Shown: positions 25,740 through 34,453 of the stretch, in pieces | How positions within the stretch are numbered: position 1 is the stretch's first letter | Layout of the letters: every line of letters starts with the position of its first letter | NCBI GenBank assembly: GCA_029941785.1 | Contig: JAPYTK010000008.1 | Span: forward strand, 1 to 57,811 | Direction of reading: 5' to 3' | Length of the DNA stretch: 57,811 nt | Origin: Polyangiaceae bacterium | Lineage (GTDB): Bacteria; Myxococcota_A; Polyangia; Polyangiales; Polyangiaceae | The notes under the pieces: generated by a model | The model's database searches: none | Seen by the model: only the letters and a program-made list of their open reading frames with translations | Told to the model about the DNA's origin: nothing | Program-made: the position numbers and the translations under genes

Positions 25740-27371
25740 ATGACGAAGCCTGCACGCATGCTGCACCGCCCCGAAGGCCGCCTGATCGCCGCAATCTTGG
25801 GCGCGATCGGTCTCATGGGTTGCAACATGATCACCGGCGCGGACGAAATCCTCATCCAAAACGCGATGAACGATGATGGCGGGGCTGACGTGAGCTCTAG
25901 CGGATCGGGGCTGGCGGGGACGACCGGCCCGGGGTCGCCGACCTCCGGCTCGGCAACGACGAGCGGCGTCGGCGGATCCGATGGACTGCCCGAGGCCCAG
26001 ATGGTCGGTGCACCGGGAGTGAATGTGACGCGGATCGTGCTCAATCAGGCTGTGAGCCGTGAACTGATGATTGATGGGCAGGCGAGCAGTTCGAGCGTGC
26101 CGGTGTTGGCTGGACGCAAGGGCCTTGTTCGTGTTTTCTATGGAACAGACCCGTCGTATGACGGGCAAGCGGTCACCGCGCGACTCCGCTTCGAGGGCGG
26201 AGAAGTCATCGAGAAGCTTGTCGATCTCAGCAGCACGGTCAGCGAGTCGGCCCTTTCATCAACCATCAATTTCGAGCTGGGTCCCGAGCACATCGTCGCC
26301 GGTGGGGCCTATCGGATCGACCTGTTGCAACCGCGGGAAGACGCGAGCCTTGATCATTCGTCGGCGCGTTTTCCGACCGACAGTTCGGCGATGCAGGTGC
26401 ACGGTGCGCAGTCGGCGCCGAAGCTGACTCTCATGATCGTTCCCATCAAGTACAATGGCGACGGCTCTGGCCGCTTGCCCGATACCTCGAACGCACAAAT
26501 CCAGAAACTGACGGAGCGTTTCTACGCGATGTACCCAGTGCGCGAGGTCGATGTGAAAATCCGGTCCAGCATCAACTGGAGTCAGAAGGCGTCATCGGGT
26601 GGCAATGGATGGGGCAATCTTCTCAACGCGATCGCCGATCTCAGGTCCAACGATGGCGCGGAATTCAACACCTACTACTTTGGTATGTTCAACCCGGCGA
26701 GCACACGCTCGGCCTATTGCGGGGGCGGCTGTGTCGCGGGGCTCGGATTTCTTGGGAGTCCGGGGGCGCCGATGACCCGCGCTGCGATTGGCCTGGGTTT
26801 TGGTGACGACATGGCGATCCATACGGCGCTCCACGAGGTGGGCCACAATCATGGCCGGGAGCATGCTCCGTGCGGCAACCCTGCGAATGTTGATCCAAGC
26901 TATCCTTACGGGGGCGGTAGCATCGGCGTGTACGGCTACGATCTCATCACGACCCAGCACTACGCGCCCAGTGGTTTCAAGGATGTGATGAGCTATTGCC
27001 AGCCGTCCTGGATTTCTGACCACAATTTCGCACGTAATTATCAGCACGCGAGCATGCTCGGTGGGGCGCAGGTCGTCGTGCCGCCGGCGCTGATGAACCG
27101 AAGCTACGAGCGGGTCGTGCTCGACGGGAAGGGGAGTGGGGCGTGGATCGATCCGATCGTCTTGGAGCATCCGCCGCTCGCGGAAGCCATCGATGTCACG
27201 GTCCAAACGACCCAAGGTCCCGAGATCGTGACCGGGGAACTGCTGCGCTACGACCACTTGCCTGGCGGCGTGCTGTATCTACCACCTACCGCGGCGCCTT
27301 TCGCAGCGAGCACGAAGTCGATACAAGCGCAGATCGACGGCAATCCCGTGATCGTCGCGCGCGCCAAGTGA
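25740..27371 (+). CDS. M66-like zinc metalloprotease lipoprotein
   Basis: 543 residues from ATG 25740 (ATG 25734 and ATG 25758 are alternatives). The lipobox GLMGC is followed by a Ser/Thr/Gly linker to about residue 85. The zinc site HEVGHNHGREHAPCG begins at H365, with DVMSYC about 50 residues later as Met-turn. This extended motif resembles the M66 (StcE-like) group of secreted proteases, some of which cut mucin-type glycoproteins. The protein should be lipid-anchored and exposed. It is convergent with the CBS protein, with only four bases between stops. Confidence 0.8.
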   Translation: MTKPARMLHRPEGRLIAAILGAIGLMGCNMITGADEILIQNAMNDDGGADVSSSGSGLAGTTGPGSPTSGSATTSGVGGSDGLPEAQMVGAPGVNVTRIVLNQAVSRELMIDGQASSSSVPVLAGRKGLVRVFYGTDPSYDGQAVTARLRFEGGEVIEKLVDLSSTVSESALSSTINFELGPEHIVAGGAYRIDLLQPREDASLDHSSARFPTDSSAMQVHGAQSAPKLTLMIVPIKYNGDGSGRLPDTSNAQIQKLTERFYAMYPVREVDVKIRSSINWSQKASSGGNGWGNLLNAIADLRSNDGAEFNTYYFGMFNPASTRSAYCGGGCVAGLGFLGSPGAPMTRAAIGLGFGDDMAIHTALHEVGHNHGREHAPCGNPANVDPSYPYGGGSIGVYGYDLITTQHYAPSGFKDVMSYCQPSWISDHNFARNYQHASMLGGAQVVVPPALMNRSYERVVLDGKGSGAWIDPIVLEHPPLAEAIDVTVQTTQGPEIVTGELLRYDHLPGGVLYLPPTAAPFAASTKSIQAQIDGNPVIVARAK

Positions 27372-27375
27372 CGCG

Positions 27376-27888
27376 CTACCCTCCGAAGGGGGCGCGGGGG
27401 AAACTGCCCGGCTCTGGCGGCACGTTGAGTACGCGACTCGGGAATAGCTCGACCATCCAGTGAATGATGTCTCGCATGCCCACGACGCCCACGGGACGTC
27501 CTTGGGTGTCGACCAACGGAATGTGCCGGTAACCCTCAATACTCATTCGATTGAGGGCGTACGCGATTGTCGCGTCCTCGGGCAAGGTGTCGGGCGACGG
27601 CGTCATGACTTCGCGCACGGTGACCGCGGCGACATCCAGGTCCGTGCCGGCAATTCGCCGCAGAACGTCCCGCTCCGTAAAAATGCCCAACAGCTGTTCG
27701 CCTTCGACGATCAAGGCGCAACCCACGCTGCGCTCGTTCATCTGGCCGATGACTTCGCCTACTGAACTCTCCGGTCCGAGCATCAACGATGGCCGCCGCG
27801 GCACGTCACGTAACGGCGCCTCGACCATTTCTCCCGGCTCTTCCTGCGGCTCCGCGTCTTCGCTGTATGTTTCGTTATCCCCCGCCAT
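27376..27888 (-). CDS. CBS-pair protein
   Basis: 170 residues from ATG 27888, chosen because GGAGGGG lies just upstream; the frame extends to 27927. Two CBS motifs are present at about 35-87 (ending GIFTERDVLRRI) and 100-150 (RHIPLVDTQGRPVGVVGMRD). Such stand-alone pairs bind adenine nucleotides and act as energy sensors, but the partner is unknown. It lies 94 bases downstream of the DsbA-like gene on the same strand. Another CBS pair in this window is fused to the ligase at 28889. Confidence 0.85.
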   Translation of the reverse strand: MAGDNETYSEDAEPQEEPGEMVEAPLRDVPRRPSLMLGPESSVGEVIGQMNERSVGCALIVEGEQLLGIFTERDVLRRIAGTDLDVAAVTVREVMTPSPDTLPEDATIAYALNRMSIEGYRHIPLVDTQGRPVGVVGMRDIIHWMVELFPSRVLNVPPEPGSFPRAPFGG

Positions 27889-27982
27889 GAATGTCCCCTC
27901 CATCAATGTCGCCCCTTCGTTAGACATTATACCCCGGGGCGTGCCGTCGCGGGGAGCCGATTCGCCGGTGGGAGCTAGAGGC

Positions 27983-28777
27983 TCATGGTTTCGCCTTGTT
28001 GACCGCCTTGCCTATCAAGGCATCGAGCTGGTGCGGAGCGGCGACGTCCGCTCTCATGCCGTCGATGAAGAAGGTGGGGGTACCGGGGACTCCGATGCGG
28101 TTGGCCTCCTGAAAATCGCGATCGACGCGTTTTCGCGTCTCTGGATCGTCGAAGTCCTTTTTGAACTTGCCCAGGTCGAGTCCGAGCTGGCCGGCATAAC
28201 GATCGAGGTCCGCTCGCGATAGGGCGTTTTGATTCTGAAACAGCAGATCATGCATGGGCCAGAACTTCCCCTGGTTGCTCGCCGCCTCGGACGCGAGCGC
28301 CGCGTTGCGCGCGTTGTTGTGCATCGGTAGTGGGAGGTGCTTGAACACGAAGCGGATCTTGTCCTTGTATGTCGCCATCGTCGATTGGATCGGCTGGATC
28401 CACTGGGAGCATGCCGGACACTGGAAATCGCTGAAGACGGCGACCGTAACAGGCGCGCTGCTTGGCCCCTTGCTCGCTGACCCCGTGTAATCCAGCGCGT
28501 GTTTGCTGCCCACCAAGGCTCCGGTGGGGTAGCCGCCCTGCCCAGGGGGTGGTCCGCCTTGGGGCGGCGGAGGTGGTGGGGCGGCGGGAGGGGGGACGGC
28601 CACCGGCGCGGAGTCGTTCGCGGGGCTTGTCGCTTGGGGAGCACCGGCAGCCCTGGCGATGAGGTCGTCGTAGCGTTCGTTGGGGACGATGCGATAATTC
28701 ACCATGAAGTAGGTCATGCCGACGAGGGCGCCGGCGCCGAGCATCATGGCGACTTGGCTCTGTGTGGGATTGCTCAT
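27983..28777 (-). CDS. Membrane-tethered DsbA-like thioredoxin-fold protein
   Basis: 264 residues. One N-terminal membrane segment (about 9-26) is followed by a Pro/Gly-rich spacer (about 57-85). The thioredoxin domain holds C120-P-A-C123 in DFQCPAC, then a helical insertion, and the cis-Pro region GVPGTPTFFIDG. This is the DsbA-like (Thioredoxin_4) arrangement, so it should oxidise or isomerise disulfides in the periplasm. That fits the many Cys-rich exported proteins here. It is divergent from the GCS2-CBS gene, with 111 bases between starts. Confidence 0.88.
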   Translation of the reverse strand: MSNPTQSQVAMMLGAGALVGMTYFMVNYRIVPNERYDDLIARAAGAPQATSPANDSAPVAVPPPAAPPPPPPQGGPPPGQGGYPTGALVGSKHALDYTGSASKGPSSAPVTVAVFSDFQCPACSQWIQPIQSTMATYKDKIRFVFKHLPLPMHNNARNAALASEAASNQGKFWPMHDLLFQNQNALSRADLDRYAGQLGLDLGKFKKDFDDPETRKRVDRDFQEANRIGVPGTPTFFIDGMRADVAAPHQLDALIGKAVNKAKP

Positions 28778-28888
28778 GAACTCTGTCTATGCATGATTGT
28801 AGTCACTTATCGCGTGATGCCTACCGTTTAGGAGGCACCGCGGGGGATTGTAGGGTGCTGTACAGAGGTGTGGTAACGTGGGGCGCCT

Positions 28889-30829
28889 ATGGGTAGTGAC
28901 GCCGTCGCGACGGGCGCTGACGACAAACGGATGCGGGAGTTTACCCGAGCCGTCTTGGCCGATATGCAAGGGCTGGAGACGCTCATCGAGCGCGGCAGGA
29001 TCGAGACGGGGATTCGCCGGATCGGAGCTGAGCAGGAGATGTTCATCATCGATGCCGCTCGCCAACCGGCCCCTCTCGCCCCTCAAATCCTCGATTCCCT
29101 AAAGGACGATCCGCGGCTGACGACGGAACTGGCTCGGTTCAACCTGGAGGCGAACCTCACCCCACAGTTGTTCGGGGGCAACTGCCTGCGCCGGATGGAA
29201 GAAGAGGCGAGCAGCGTCATCGCCCGGGTGGCAGAGGAGGCGCGACAATACGATGCTGGCATCGCGCTCACGGGGATCTTGCCAACCCTGCGCCAGTCGC
29301 ATCTCGGGCTTGATAACATGTCGCCCAATCCCCGCTATCACGAGCTGAATCGAGCCACGAGCGCGCTCGCAGGCGGCGCTTTCAACATTGTGATCAAGGG
29401 CCTCGACGAGTTGGACATCACGCATGACAACGTGATGCTCGAGGCTGCGAACACCAGCTTCCAAATCCATTTTCAGGTTGGGCCCGAGGAATTCGCGCCG
29501 CTGTACAACCTCGCTCAGGCGATCAGCGGTCCGGTGCTTTCCGCGGCCGTCAACTCACCGCTCCTGTTTGGCCAGCGTTTGTGGAACGAGACGCGCGTTG
29601 CGCTGTTTCAGCGTTCGGTCGATGTACGTTCCCAAGCTCACAAGCAGCGCGCCAATCCTCCTCGGGTGAGTTTTGGTAGTTGTTGGATCGACAAGTCGAT
29701 CGTCGAAATTTACAAGGACGACATTACGCGTTTTCGGGTGATGCTCTCGACCGATGCACTCGACGAGGATCCGTGCAAGGTCATCGCTGACGGCGGAGCG
29801 CCGGAGCTTCATGCGCTTCGGATGCACACAAGCACCGTGTGGCGGTGGAACCGCGCCTGTTATGGCGTGTTTGGTGGTCAACCTCACCTGCGTATCGAGA
29901 CGCGTATTTTGCCGGCCGGTCCGACGGTGCTCGACGAAATTGCCAACGCAGCGTTGTTTTACGGCTTGATGGCCCAACTTTCTCTTGAGCACGAGCGCAT
30001 CGATGCGGTGATGGAATTCGATGCTGCGAAAAACAATTTCTTTGCCGCCGCGCGCCACGGGCTCGCTGCCCAGTTTACTTGGATCAACGGCGAGGTCTTC
30101 ACGGCTCGCGACCTGATTGTGGGCGAGCTGTTGCCGAAGGCCCGCGCTGGCCTTGCCGCGCACGATATCGATGCGGCGGACATCGAGCGTTATCTCGGAG
30201 TGATCGAGGCACGCGTGGAGTCGCAACAGACCGGATCGCAATGGGCCCTCAGGTCCGTGGCCGCCATGAAAGATGCGCCGGTCGACGTTCGGATGCGCAG
30301 CTTGACGGCTGCGATGCACACCAACCAACAATCGGGCGAACCGGTTCACGAGTGGCCTCTCGCGCCGCTGTATCGCACCCGCGATTGGTTCCCTAGTTAT
30401 CGTACGGTCGGGCAGTTCATGACGACGGAGGTGTTCACCGTTCGACCGAGCGATCCGGTGGATCTGGCGGCGCGGATGATGGATTGGCGACAGATTCGTC
30501 ACGTGCCGGTCGAAAATGACCAAGGGATGCTGGTGGGATTGCTGTCCTTCCGGGCACTGCTGCGACTCTGTGCAAAGGGCAGCCGCGCAGGAGACAGTCT
30601 CACGAACGAGGCGCAAGAGCTGTGCGTGGCGGACATCATGCTCGCCGAGCCAATCACGGCCAAGGTGGACACGTCGACGCTCGTCGCGCTCGATTTGATG
30701 CGCGACGGCCATATCGGGTGTTTGCCTGTCGTCGACGATCACGGCCGCTTGGTGGGGACGGTGACGGTCGACGACTTGCTCGAGATCGCATCCAAGGTGC
30801 TCGTCGACTTTCTTCGCGGCGAAAGTTGA
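28889..30829 (+). CDS. GCS2-type glutamate-cysteine ligase fused to a CBS pair
   Basis: 646 residues. Residues about 15-490 match the GCS2 carboxylate-amine ligase family: RIGAEQEMF near 44-52, HDNVMLEAANTSFQIHFQV near 180-198 and RIETRILPAGPT. These enzymes join glutamate to cysteine or another amine with ATP. From V507 a CBS pair follows, with VGQFMTTEVFTVRPSD, RHVPVENDQGMLVGLLSFR, then ADIMLAEPITAK and CLPVVDDHGRLVGTVTVDD. GCS2 proteins are normally about 370-450 residues without CBS domains, so this is a regulatory fusion. Nucleotide control of thiol synthesis is a reasonable inference. Confidence 0.85.
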   Translation: MGSDAVATGADDKRMREFTRAVLADMQGLETLIERGRIETGIRRIGAEQEMFIIDAARQPAPLAPQILDSLKDDPRLTTELARFNLEANLTPQLFGGNCLRRMEEEASSVIARVAEEARQYDAGIALTGILPTLRQSHLGLDNMSPNPRYHELNRATSALAGGAFNIVIKGLDELDITHDNVMLEAANTSFQIHFQVGPEEFAPLYNLAQAISGPVLSAAVNSPLLFGQRLWNETRVALFQRSVDVRSQAHKQRANPPRVSFGSCWIDKSIVEIYKDDITRFRVMLSTDALDEDPCKVIADGGAPELHALRMHTSTVWRWNRACYGVFGGQPHLRIETRILPAGPTVLDEIANAALFYGLMAQLSLEHERIDAVMEFDAAKNNFFAAARHGLAAQFTWINGEVFTARDLIVGELLPKARAGLAAHDIDAADIERYLGVIEARVESQQTGSQWALRSVAAMKDAPVDVRMRSLTAAMHTNQQSGEPVHEWPLAPLYRTRDWFPSYRTVGQFMTTEVFTVRPSDPVDLAARMMDWRQIRHVPVENDQGMLVGLLSFRALLRLCAKGSRAGDSLTNEAQELCVADIMLAEPITAKVDTSTLVALDLMRDGHIGCLPVVDDHGRLVGTVTVDDLLEIASKVLVDFLRGES

Positions 30830-30876
30830 GCTTCGCCGCCGCCCGGGTGTGGGCCGCCACGTCACCGTGGGACGGC

Positions 30877-32538
30877 TTATTCGTAGTAGGCGAGGTAGGA
30901 GCTGAGTCGGATCCGTCCGCCGGCCGGTAGGCCACCGTTGTAGTTGCCCCGGTAGTTCATGGTGTTCGTCTCTCCGAGATTGACGTCGCTCGTGATGTCG
31001 ACCCGCCATGGCTGCACCGCGAGTCCTGGGCACCAAACGGCTCGACTCGGCGCCCAGTTGCCGTATTGACCCGGCACCACGCCTTCGTCGATACGATCCG
31101 CACAGCCCAGGGCTTTGCCTGCTTGCCCCGCGTGGCTCTTCGTGTGTTCGACGGCATTGACCGTAAAGGTGTGTTCGTGATTGCACCATTCGGCGCAATT
31201 GTTGCCGCCGCTTTGGCCGTGACCGGTGAGGATGGCGACCAGCTCGACCCTCTTTGTGCTCACTGGTGGTGTGAAGTCGATGGGCGTGTACTTGTCATTG
31301 TAGGTGGCCGAGAAGTCGCCACCGCCGAACAGAGGCGTGACCGCGACCGGCCGCATGCCCGCTCCCGTGTTGGCGAGGCGAAAGCTCACGCGCATCGTGT
31401 TGGCGTTCATGTTCCAGAGCATGCCGAAGCGCACCTTGCGGGTGCCGCCATTGGTAACGAGGCCCAAGAATGGCGTGGCGTCGACCAGCCACCGGCGTGT
31501 GCCGGGGCGCGAATAGGGAGTGATCCACAGTCCGATCTGGTGTCGCGTGCTGCAGTCGTCGTTCTCGCACAGTTCGAGGTACGCCTCGTAGTCCCACTCT
31601 CCGCAGTCGCCTCCTTTGGGGCCGCAGCTCGCGCTGATGTCGAGCGTCATTTGGTCGTAGCTCCCCATCTTTGAGGCGTCCGGAAACGTGACTTCGTAAA
31701 GCTCGTTGTTCTTGGTGACGAGCTGATTGTCGAGGAGCACGACGTCGTCGATCGTCTCGGTCGCGGCTTTTGCATCCCGATCGAAGACGAAATTGTAATA
31801 ACGCGGGAGGAAGGCGGCCATCATGATGTCCCCGCTGAAGCCGCCGCCCACGATGCGGCTGAGCGAGCCACCGGGATCGAAACGCTGGTGGCGATCGATG
31901 CCGAAGGTGAACACGATGTTTGGCGCGATCCCCTGATAGTAAGCGCCGGCGCTGCCTGCGACCGCCGTGGGCGCGGTGGTGACATAGTGAATGCGAGGCG
32001 ACCACCAGTCGCGGTCTTGCGGTGACATGACCGCGAGGGCGGCGTCGAACTTCGCCTTCATCTGCTGCAGATCGGTCGTGCGGCTGCCGTCGCTGCTGTA
32101 CGAGCCGAAGAAGTAGTGCACGTTGGGGGGCGTTTGGGCGAAGAGCCCGGCCGGATCGGAGCCCCAGATTTGGTCGCCATGGCTGTGTGCGAAATAGTTG
32201 ACGAAGACGTAGCTGTCGCAGCCGGTGAAGTTCTCGGACAGCGTCCAAGGGCCGTCCAGAGTTTGAGCGGTGAAGTCGCCGGCCACGTCGCCGAACTTCG
32301 AGCCGGTGTCGTTGGGGAGGAAGGGCTGGCTCGACATGCCCAGGACGTCGCAAACCGTAGGTGTGGCGCCTCCGGCCCCGCCATGGGCTGAACTCGAGGC
32401 CGTGCCGCCAGCGCCGTCCGAGGAACTCGTTGTTGTCACGGCATCGTCGTCGGTGACGGTTTCTTCGATGGTGCACGAGCTGCCCGCGACGAACAGGGTC
32501 GTGAGCAATGCCGTCGTCAGAATCCAGGTCGTACGCAT
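30877..32538 (-). CDS. PNGase F-like lipoprotein with redoxin-like N-terminal region
   Basis: 553 residues from ATG 32538; the lipobox GSSC (Cys near 22) precedes a Ser/Ala/Gly linker. Residues about 75-240 (VAGDFTAQTLDGPWTLSENF, then YVFVNYF) resemble a peroxiredoxin-like fold, tentatively. The C-terminal 300 residues match the two jelly-roll domains of peptide-N-glycosidase F. CGEWD carries the counterpart of catalytic D60, and CAEWC that of E206 with its disulfide. NWAPSRAVWCPGLAV mirrors NWAPDRAGWCPGMAV. The counterpart of E118 seems to be Met (GMLW), so activity is uncertain. It would act on glycoproteins outside the cell. Confidence 0.82.
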   Translation of the reverse strand: MRTTWILTTALLTTLFVAGSSCTIEETVTDDDAVTTTSSSDGAGGTASSSAHGGAGGATPTVCDVLGMSSQPFLPNDTGSKFGDVAGDFTAQTLDGPWTLSENFTGCDSYVFVNYFAHSHGDQIWGSDPAGLFAQTPPNVHYFFGSYSSDGSRTTDLQQMKAKFDAALAVMSPQDRDWWSPRIHYVTTAPTAVAGSAGAYYQGIAPNIVFTFGIDRHQRFDPGGSLSRIVGGGFSGDIMMAAFLPRYYNFVFDRDAKAATETIDDVVLLDNQLVTKNNELYEVTFPDASKMGSYDQMTLDISASCGPKGGDCGEWDYEAYLELCENDDCSTRHQIGLWITPYSRPGTRRWLVDATPFLGLVTNGGTRKVRFGMLWNMNANTMRVSFRLANTGAGMRPVAVTPLFGGGDFSATYNDKYTPIDFTPPVSTKRVELVAILTGHGQSGGNNCAEWCNHEHTFTVNAVEHTKSHAGQAGKALGCADRIDEGVVPGQYGNWAPSRAVWCPGLAVQPWRVDITSDVNLGETNTMNYRGNYNGGLPAGGRIRLSSYLAYYE

Positions 32539-32563
32539 GGTGCCTCTCGCTCGATGGTGACAA

Positions 32564-33736
32564 TCAGTCGTCGCTACGATACGGCGCTCCGAGGCCTGCC
32601 GCCATCTCCTCGAGGCTGATCCGGCCATTGTTGTCCCGATCCAAGGCGTTGAACACCGCGGCGCTGCCGTTCCATTCTTCCCGGTCGATGAATCCGTCGC
32701 CATCGTAATCCCAGGTGCCGAAAAGAGCGATGGTCGAGTCTTCCGCTTCGTTGTCTTGGCGTTGTCCGATCCAGTTGACGAGCTGCTTCTCTTGGGCGAC
32801 GACCGCCCAGCTGAGGTTCTTCACGCCCGCGGTGAGCTTGGATCGGCTGACTGGGTCGTTCCCTTGCAGGGTGTCGAAGCTCGCTTGATCGATCGTCAGT
32901 CGCTCGACCGATGCGTCTCCGTTAGTGCCAACGGCGAGTTGGACGCTCCCGTGGCGGGTGGCCAGCTCGTCGATGAGCTTGGGCGGGAGGCACAGCAAGT
33001 CGCAACCGGCCAGAGCCAGCGCTTGCTCTTCGCTCCGAAAGGTCGACGGCATCAGCTTGGTGTCGTAGTTGTGGGCCCGCAAGTAGGCATGCATTTGCGC
33101 GGCCCTCTGGACGCCGGGATCTTCTTCCGGGGAGAACGCGTCGACGCCGTCGTTCTTCTTGTGCCAGTCGGTAATGCGACCCACGCTGGGTGCAATGATC
33201 GCCGCTCCAGCGTCTGCGGAGGCGGCGACCTGATGCATGCCGAAGACGAGCGTCATGTGGCACTGGATGTCGTTCTTCTCTCGCAGTTTGGCGGCCGCTT
33301 CGATCCCTGCCCAGGTGGCGGGGATCTTGAGCATGATCCGTGTCTTGTCGATGCCGGCTTGCTCGAAGAGGTCCATGATGGTGCGAGCCTTGTCGATCAA
33401 GGTTCGTCGTTTGAAAGCCAAACGGCCATCGACCTCGACGCTCAGTTGGCCATCGATCAAATCCAGGATGCGTTTGGCGAACGCGACGGGCAGACGCTCC
33501 ACGGCGCGTATGGCAACGAGCTTGCGGTTGCCCGCCTTGCCGACCTTTTCTTGGGCGCTCTGAATGGCTTCGTCGACGATCTCGGCGTGTTGGGGCAGCT
33601 GCGCAGCGGCGGTGAGCCGGGAGGCGCTCAGGTTGACGTGCTGGCTGCCGTATCGCGTGATCGTCTCAAGCTCGGCCGTTTCTGGAACGATGGCGGAGAG
33701 CTTAGCGAGCTCGGTGAGCAGGGACGGGTCTGACAT
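32564..33736 (-). CDS. Divergent transaldolase with C-terminal EF-hands
   Basis: 390 residues. The transaldolase barrel is clear: catalytic Lys 137 in RIMLKIPATWAGIEAA, phosphate-site R187 in APSVGRITDWH, and EVDGRL near 101. The hallmark DATTNPS loop is replaced by GSQHVNLSA (30-38), and the ADTG motif near residue 19 reads PET-A, giving Glu for catalytic Asp. Two canonical EF-hand loops follow, D343-E354 (DYDGDGFIDREE) and D366-E377 (DRDNNGRISLEE). Transaldolase-EF-hand fusions are known in other bacteria, but the loop change is unusual. Aldolase activity is doubtful. Confidence 0.82.
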   Translation of the reverse strand: MSDPSLLTELAKLSAIVPETAELETITRYGSQHVNLSASRLTAAAQLPQHAEIVDEAIQSAQEKVGKAGNRKLVAIRAVERLPVAFAKRILDLIDGQLSVEVDGRLAFKRRTLIDKARTIMDLFEQAGIDKTRIMLKIPATWAGIEAAAKLREKNDIQCHMTLVFGMHQVAASADAGAAIIAPSVGRITDWHKKNDGVDAFSPEEDPGVQRAAQMHAYLRAHNYDTKLMPSTFRSEEQALALAGCDLLCLPPKLIDELATRHGSVQLAVGTNGDASVERLTIDQASFDTLQGNDPVSRSKLTAGVKNLSWAVVAQEKQLVNWIGQRQDNEAEDSTIALFGTWDYDGDGFIDREEWNGSAAVFNALDRDNNGRISLEEMAAGLGAPYRSDD

Positions 33737-33812
33737 GCCTCTGGAGCTAACGCATCCCCGTCGAGGCGGCCAGCGCTTGCCCCGCGGCGCATACAGCGAT
33801 AGCTAGCGGCTC

Positions 33813-34301
33813 ATGGCGAAGCGCGCACGGCACTACTGGCTCATGAAGAGCGAAGAGGACGTCTACTCCATCGACATGCTGAAGAAGGATGGCACGACGT
33901 ATTGGGATGGCGTTCGCAACTATCAGGCTCGAAACTTCATGCGGGATGCTATGAAGCTCGGCGACTTTGTGCTCTTTTATCATTCAAACTCCGATCCGAT
34001 GGGCGTGGCGGGGCTGGCCGAGCTGAGCCGGGAGTCTCACCCCGATCCGACGCAATTCGACAAGAAGAGCAAGTACTTCGATCCGAAGTCGACGAGAGAG
34101 GAGCCACGTTGGCAACTCGTCGACATCGCATTTGTGGAGAAGTTCAACCGCGTCGTGACTCTCGCGGAGCTAAAACAAGAAGCTGCGCTCGAGGACATGC
34201 TCGTCGTGCAGCGAGGGCAGCGTTTGAGTATCCAGCCCGTCGACAAGGGCCACTTCAAGCGGGTCCTGGCGATGGCGGGCGCAAAGACGAAGGTTCGCTA
34301 A
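33813..34301 (+). CDS. EVE-domain protein
   Basis: 162 residues, essentially a single EVE domain. The start HYWLMKSEEDVYSIDML, then YWDGVRNYQARNFMRD, GDFVLFYHSNSDPMGVAGLAE and DPKSTREEPRWQLVDIAF are the family's hallmark segments (human THYN1-like). EVE domains have a PUA-like fold and are linked to recognition of modified DNA or RNA bases. No restriction or modification gene is adjacent. It is divergent from the transaldolase, and the cyclase-fold gene follows on the same strand after 152 bases. Confidence 0.93.
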   Translation: MAKRARHYWLMKSEEDVYSIDMLKKDGTTYWDGVRNYQARNFMRDAMKLGDFVLFYHSNSDPMGVAGLAELSRESHPDPTQFDKKSKYFDPKSTREEPRWQLVDIAFVEKFNRVVTLAELKQEAALEDMLVVQRGQRLSIQPVDKGHFKRVLAMAGAKTKVR

Positions 34302-34356
34302 ATCGCGACACGCCACGGGGGCGCCCATCATGCGCCCGCCCTGACACTCTCGCGAT
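34302..34356 (+). terminator. Nested inverted repeats after the EVE gene
   Basis: An outer stem ATCGCGA (34302-34308) / TCGCGAT (34350-34356) encloses an inner stem GGGCGC (34319-34324) / GCGCCC (34332-34337). It starts directly after the EVE stop codon. There is no T-run, but the position favours a terminator. Confidence 0.5.
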
Positions 34357-34453
34357 CGGGCCCCAGGATTAACGCTTTCATCGGGAGGGGTAGCTAGCGC
34401 GCGGCTATGAGTGTACCTGTCAGAGGCCGTTTGATGAGGCCGGTCGGAGGGTC

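Noticed and set aside
29555-31198. 547-codon minus-strand frame opposite the GCS2-CBS gene
   Set aside because: It crosses two real genes (the plus-strand ligase and the minus-strand PNGase in another frame) and has shadow-like composition rich in Arg and His.
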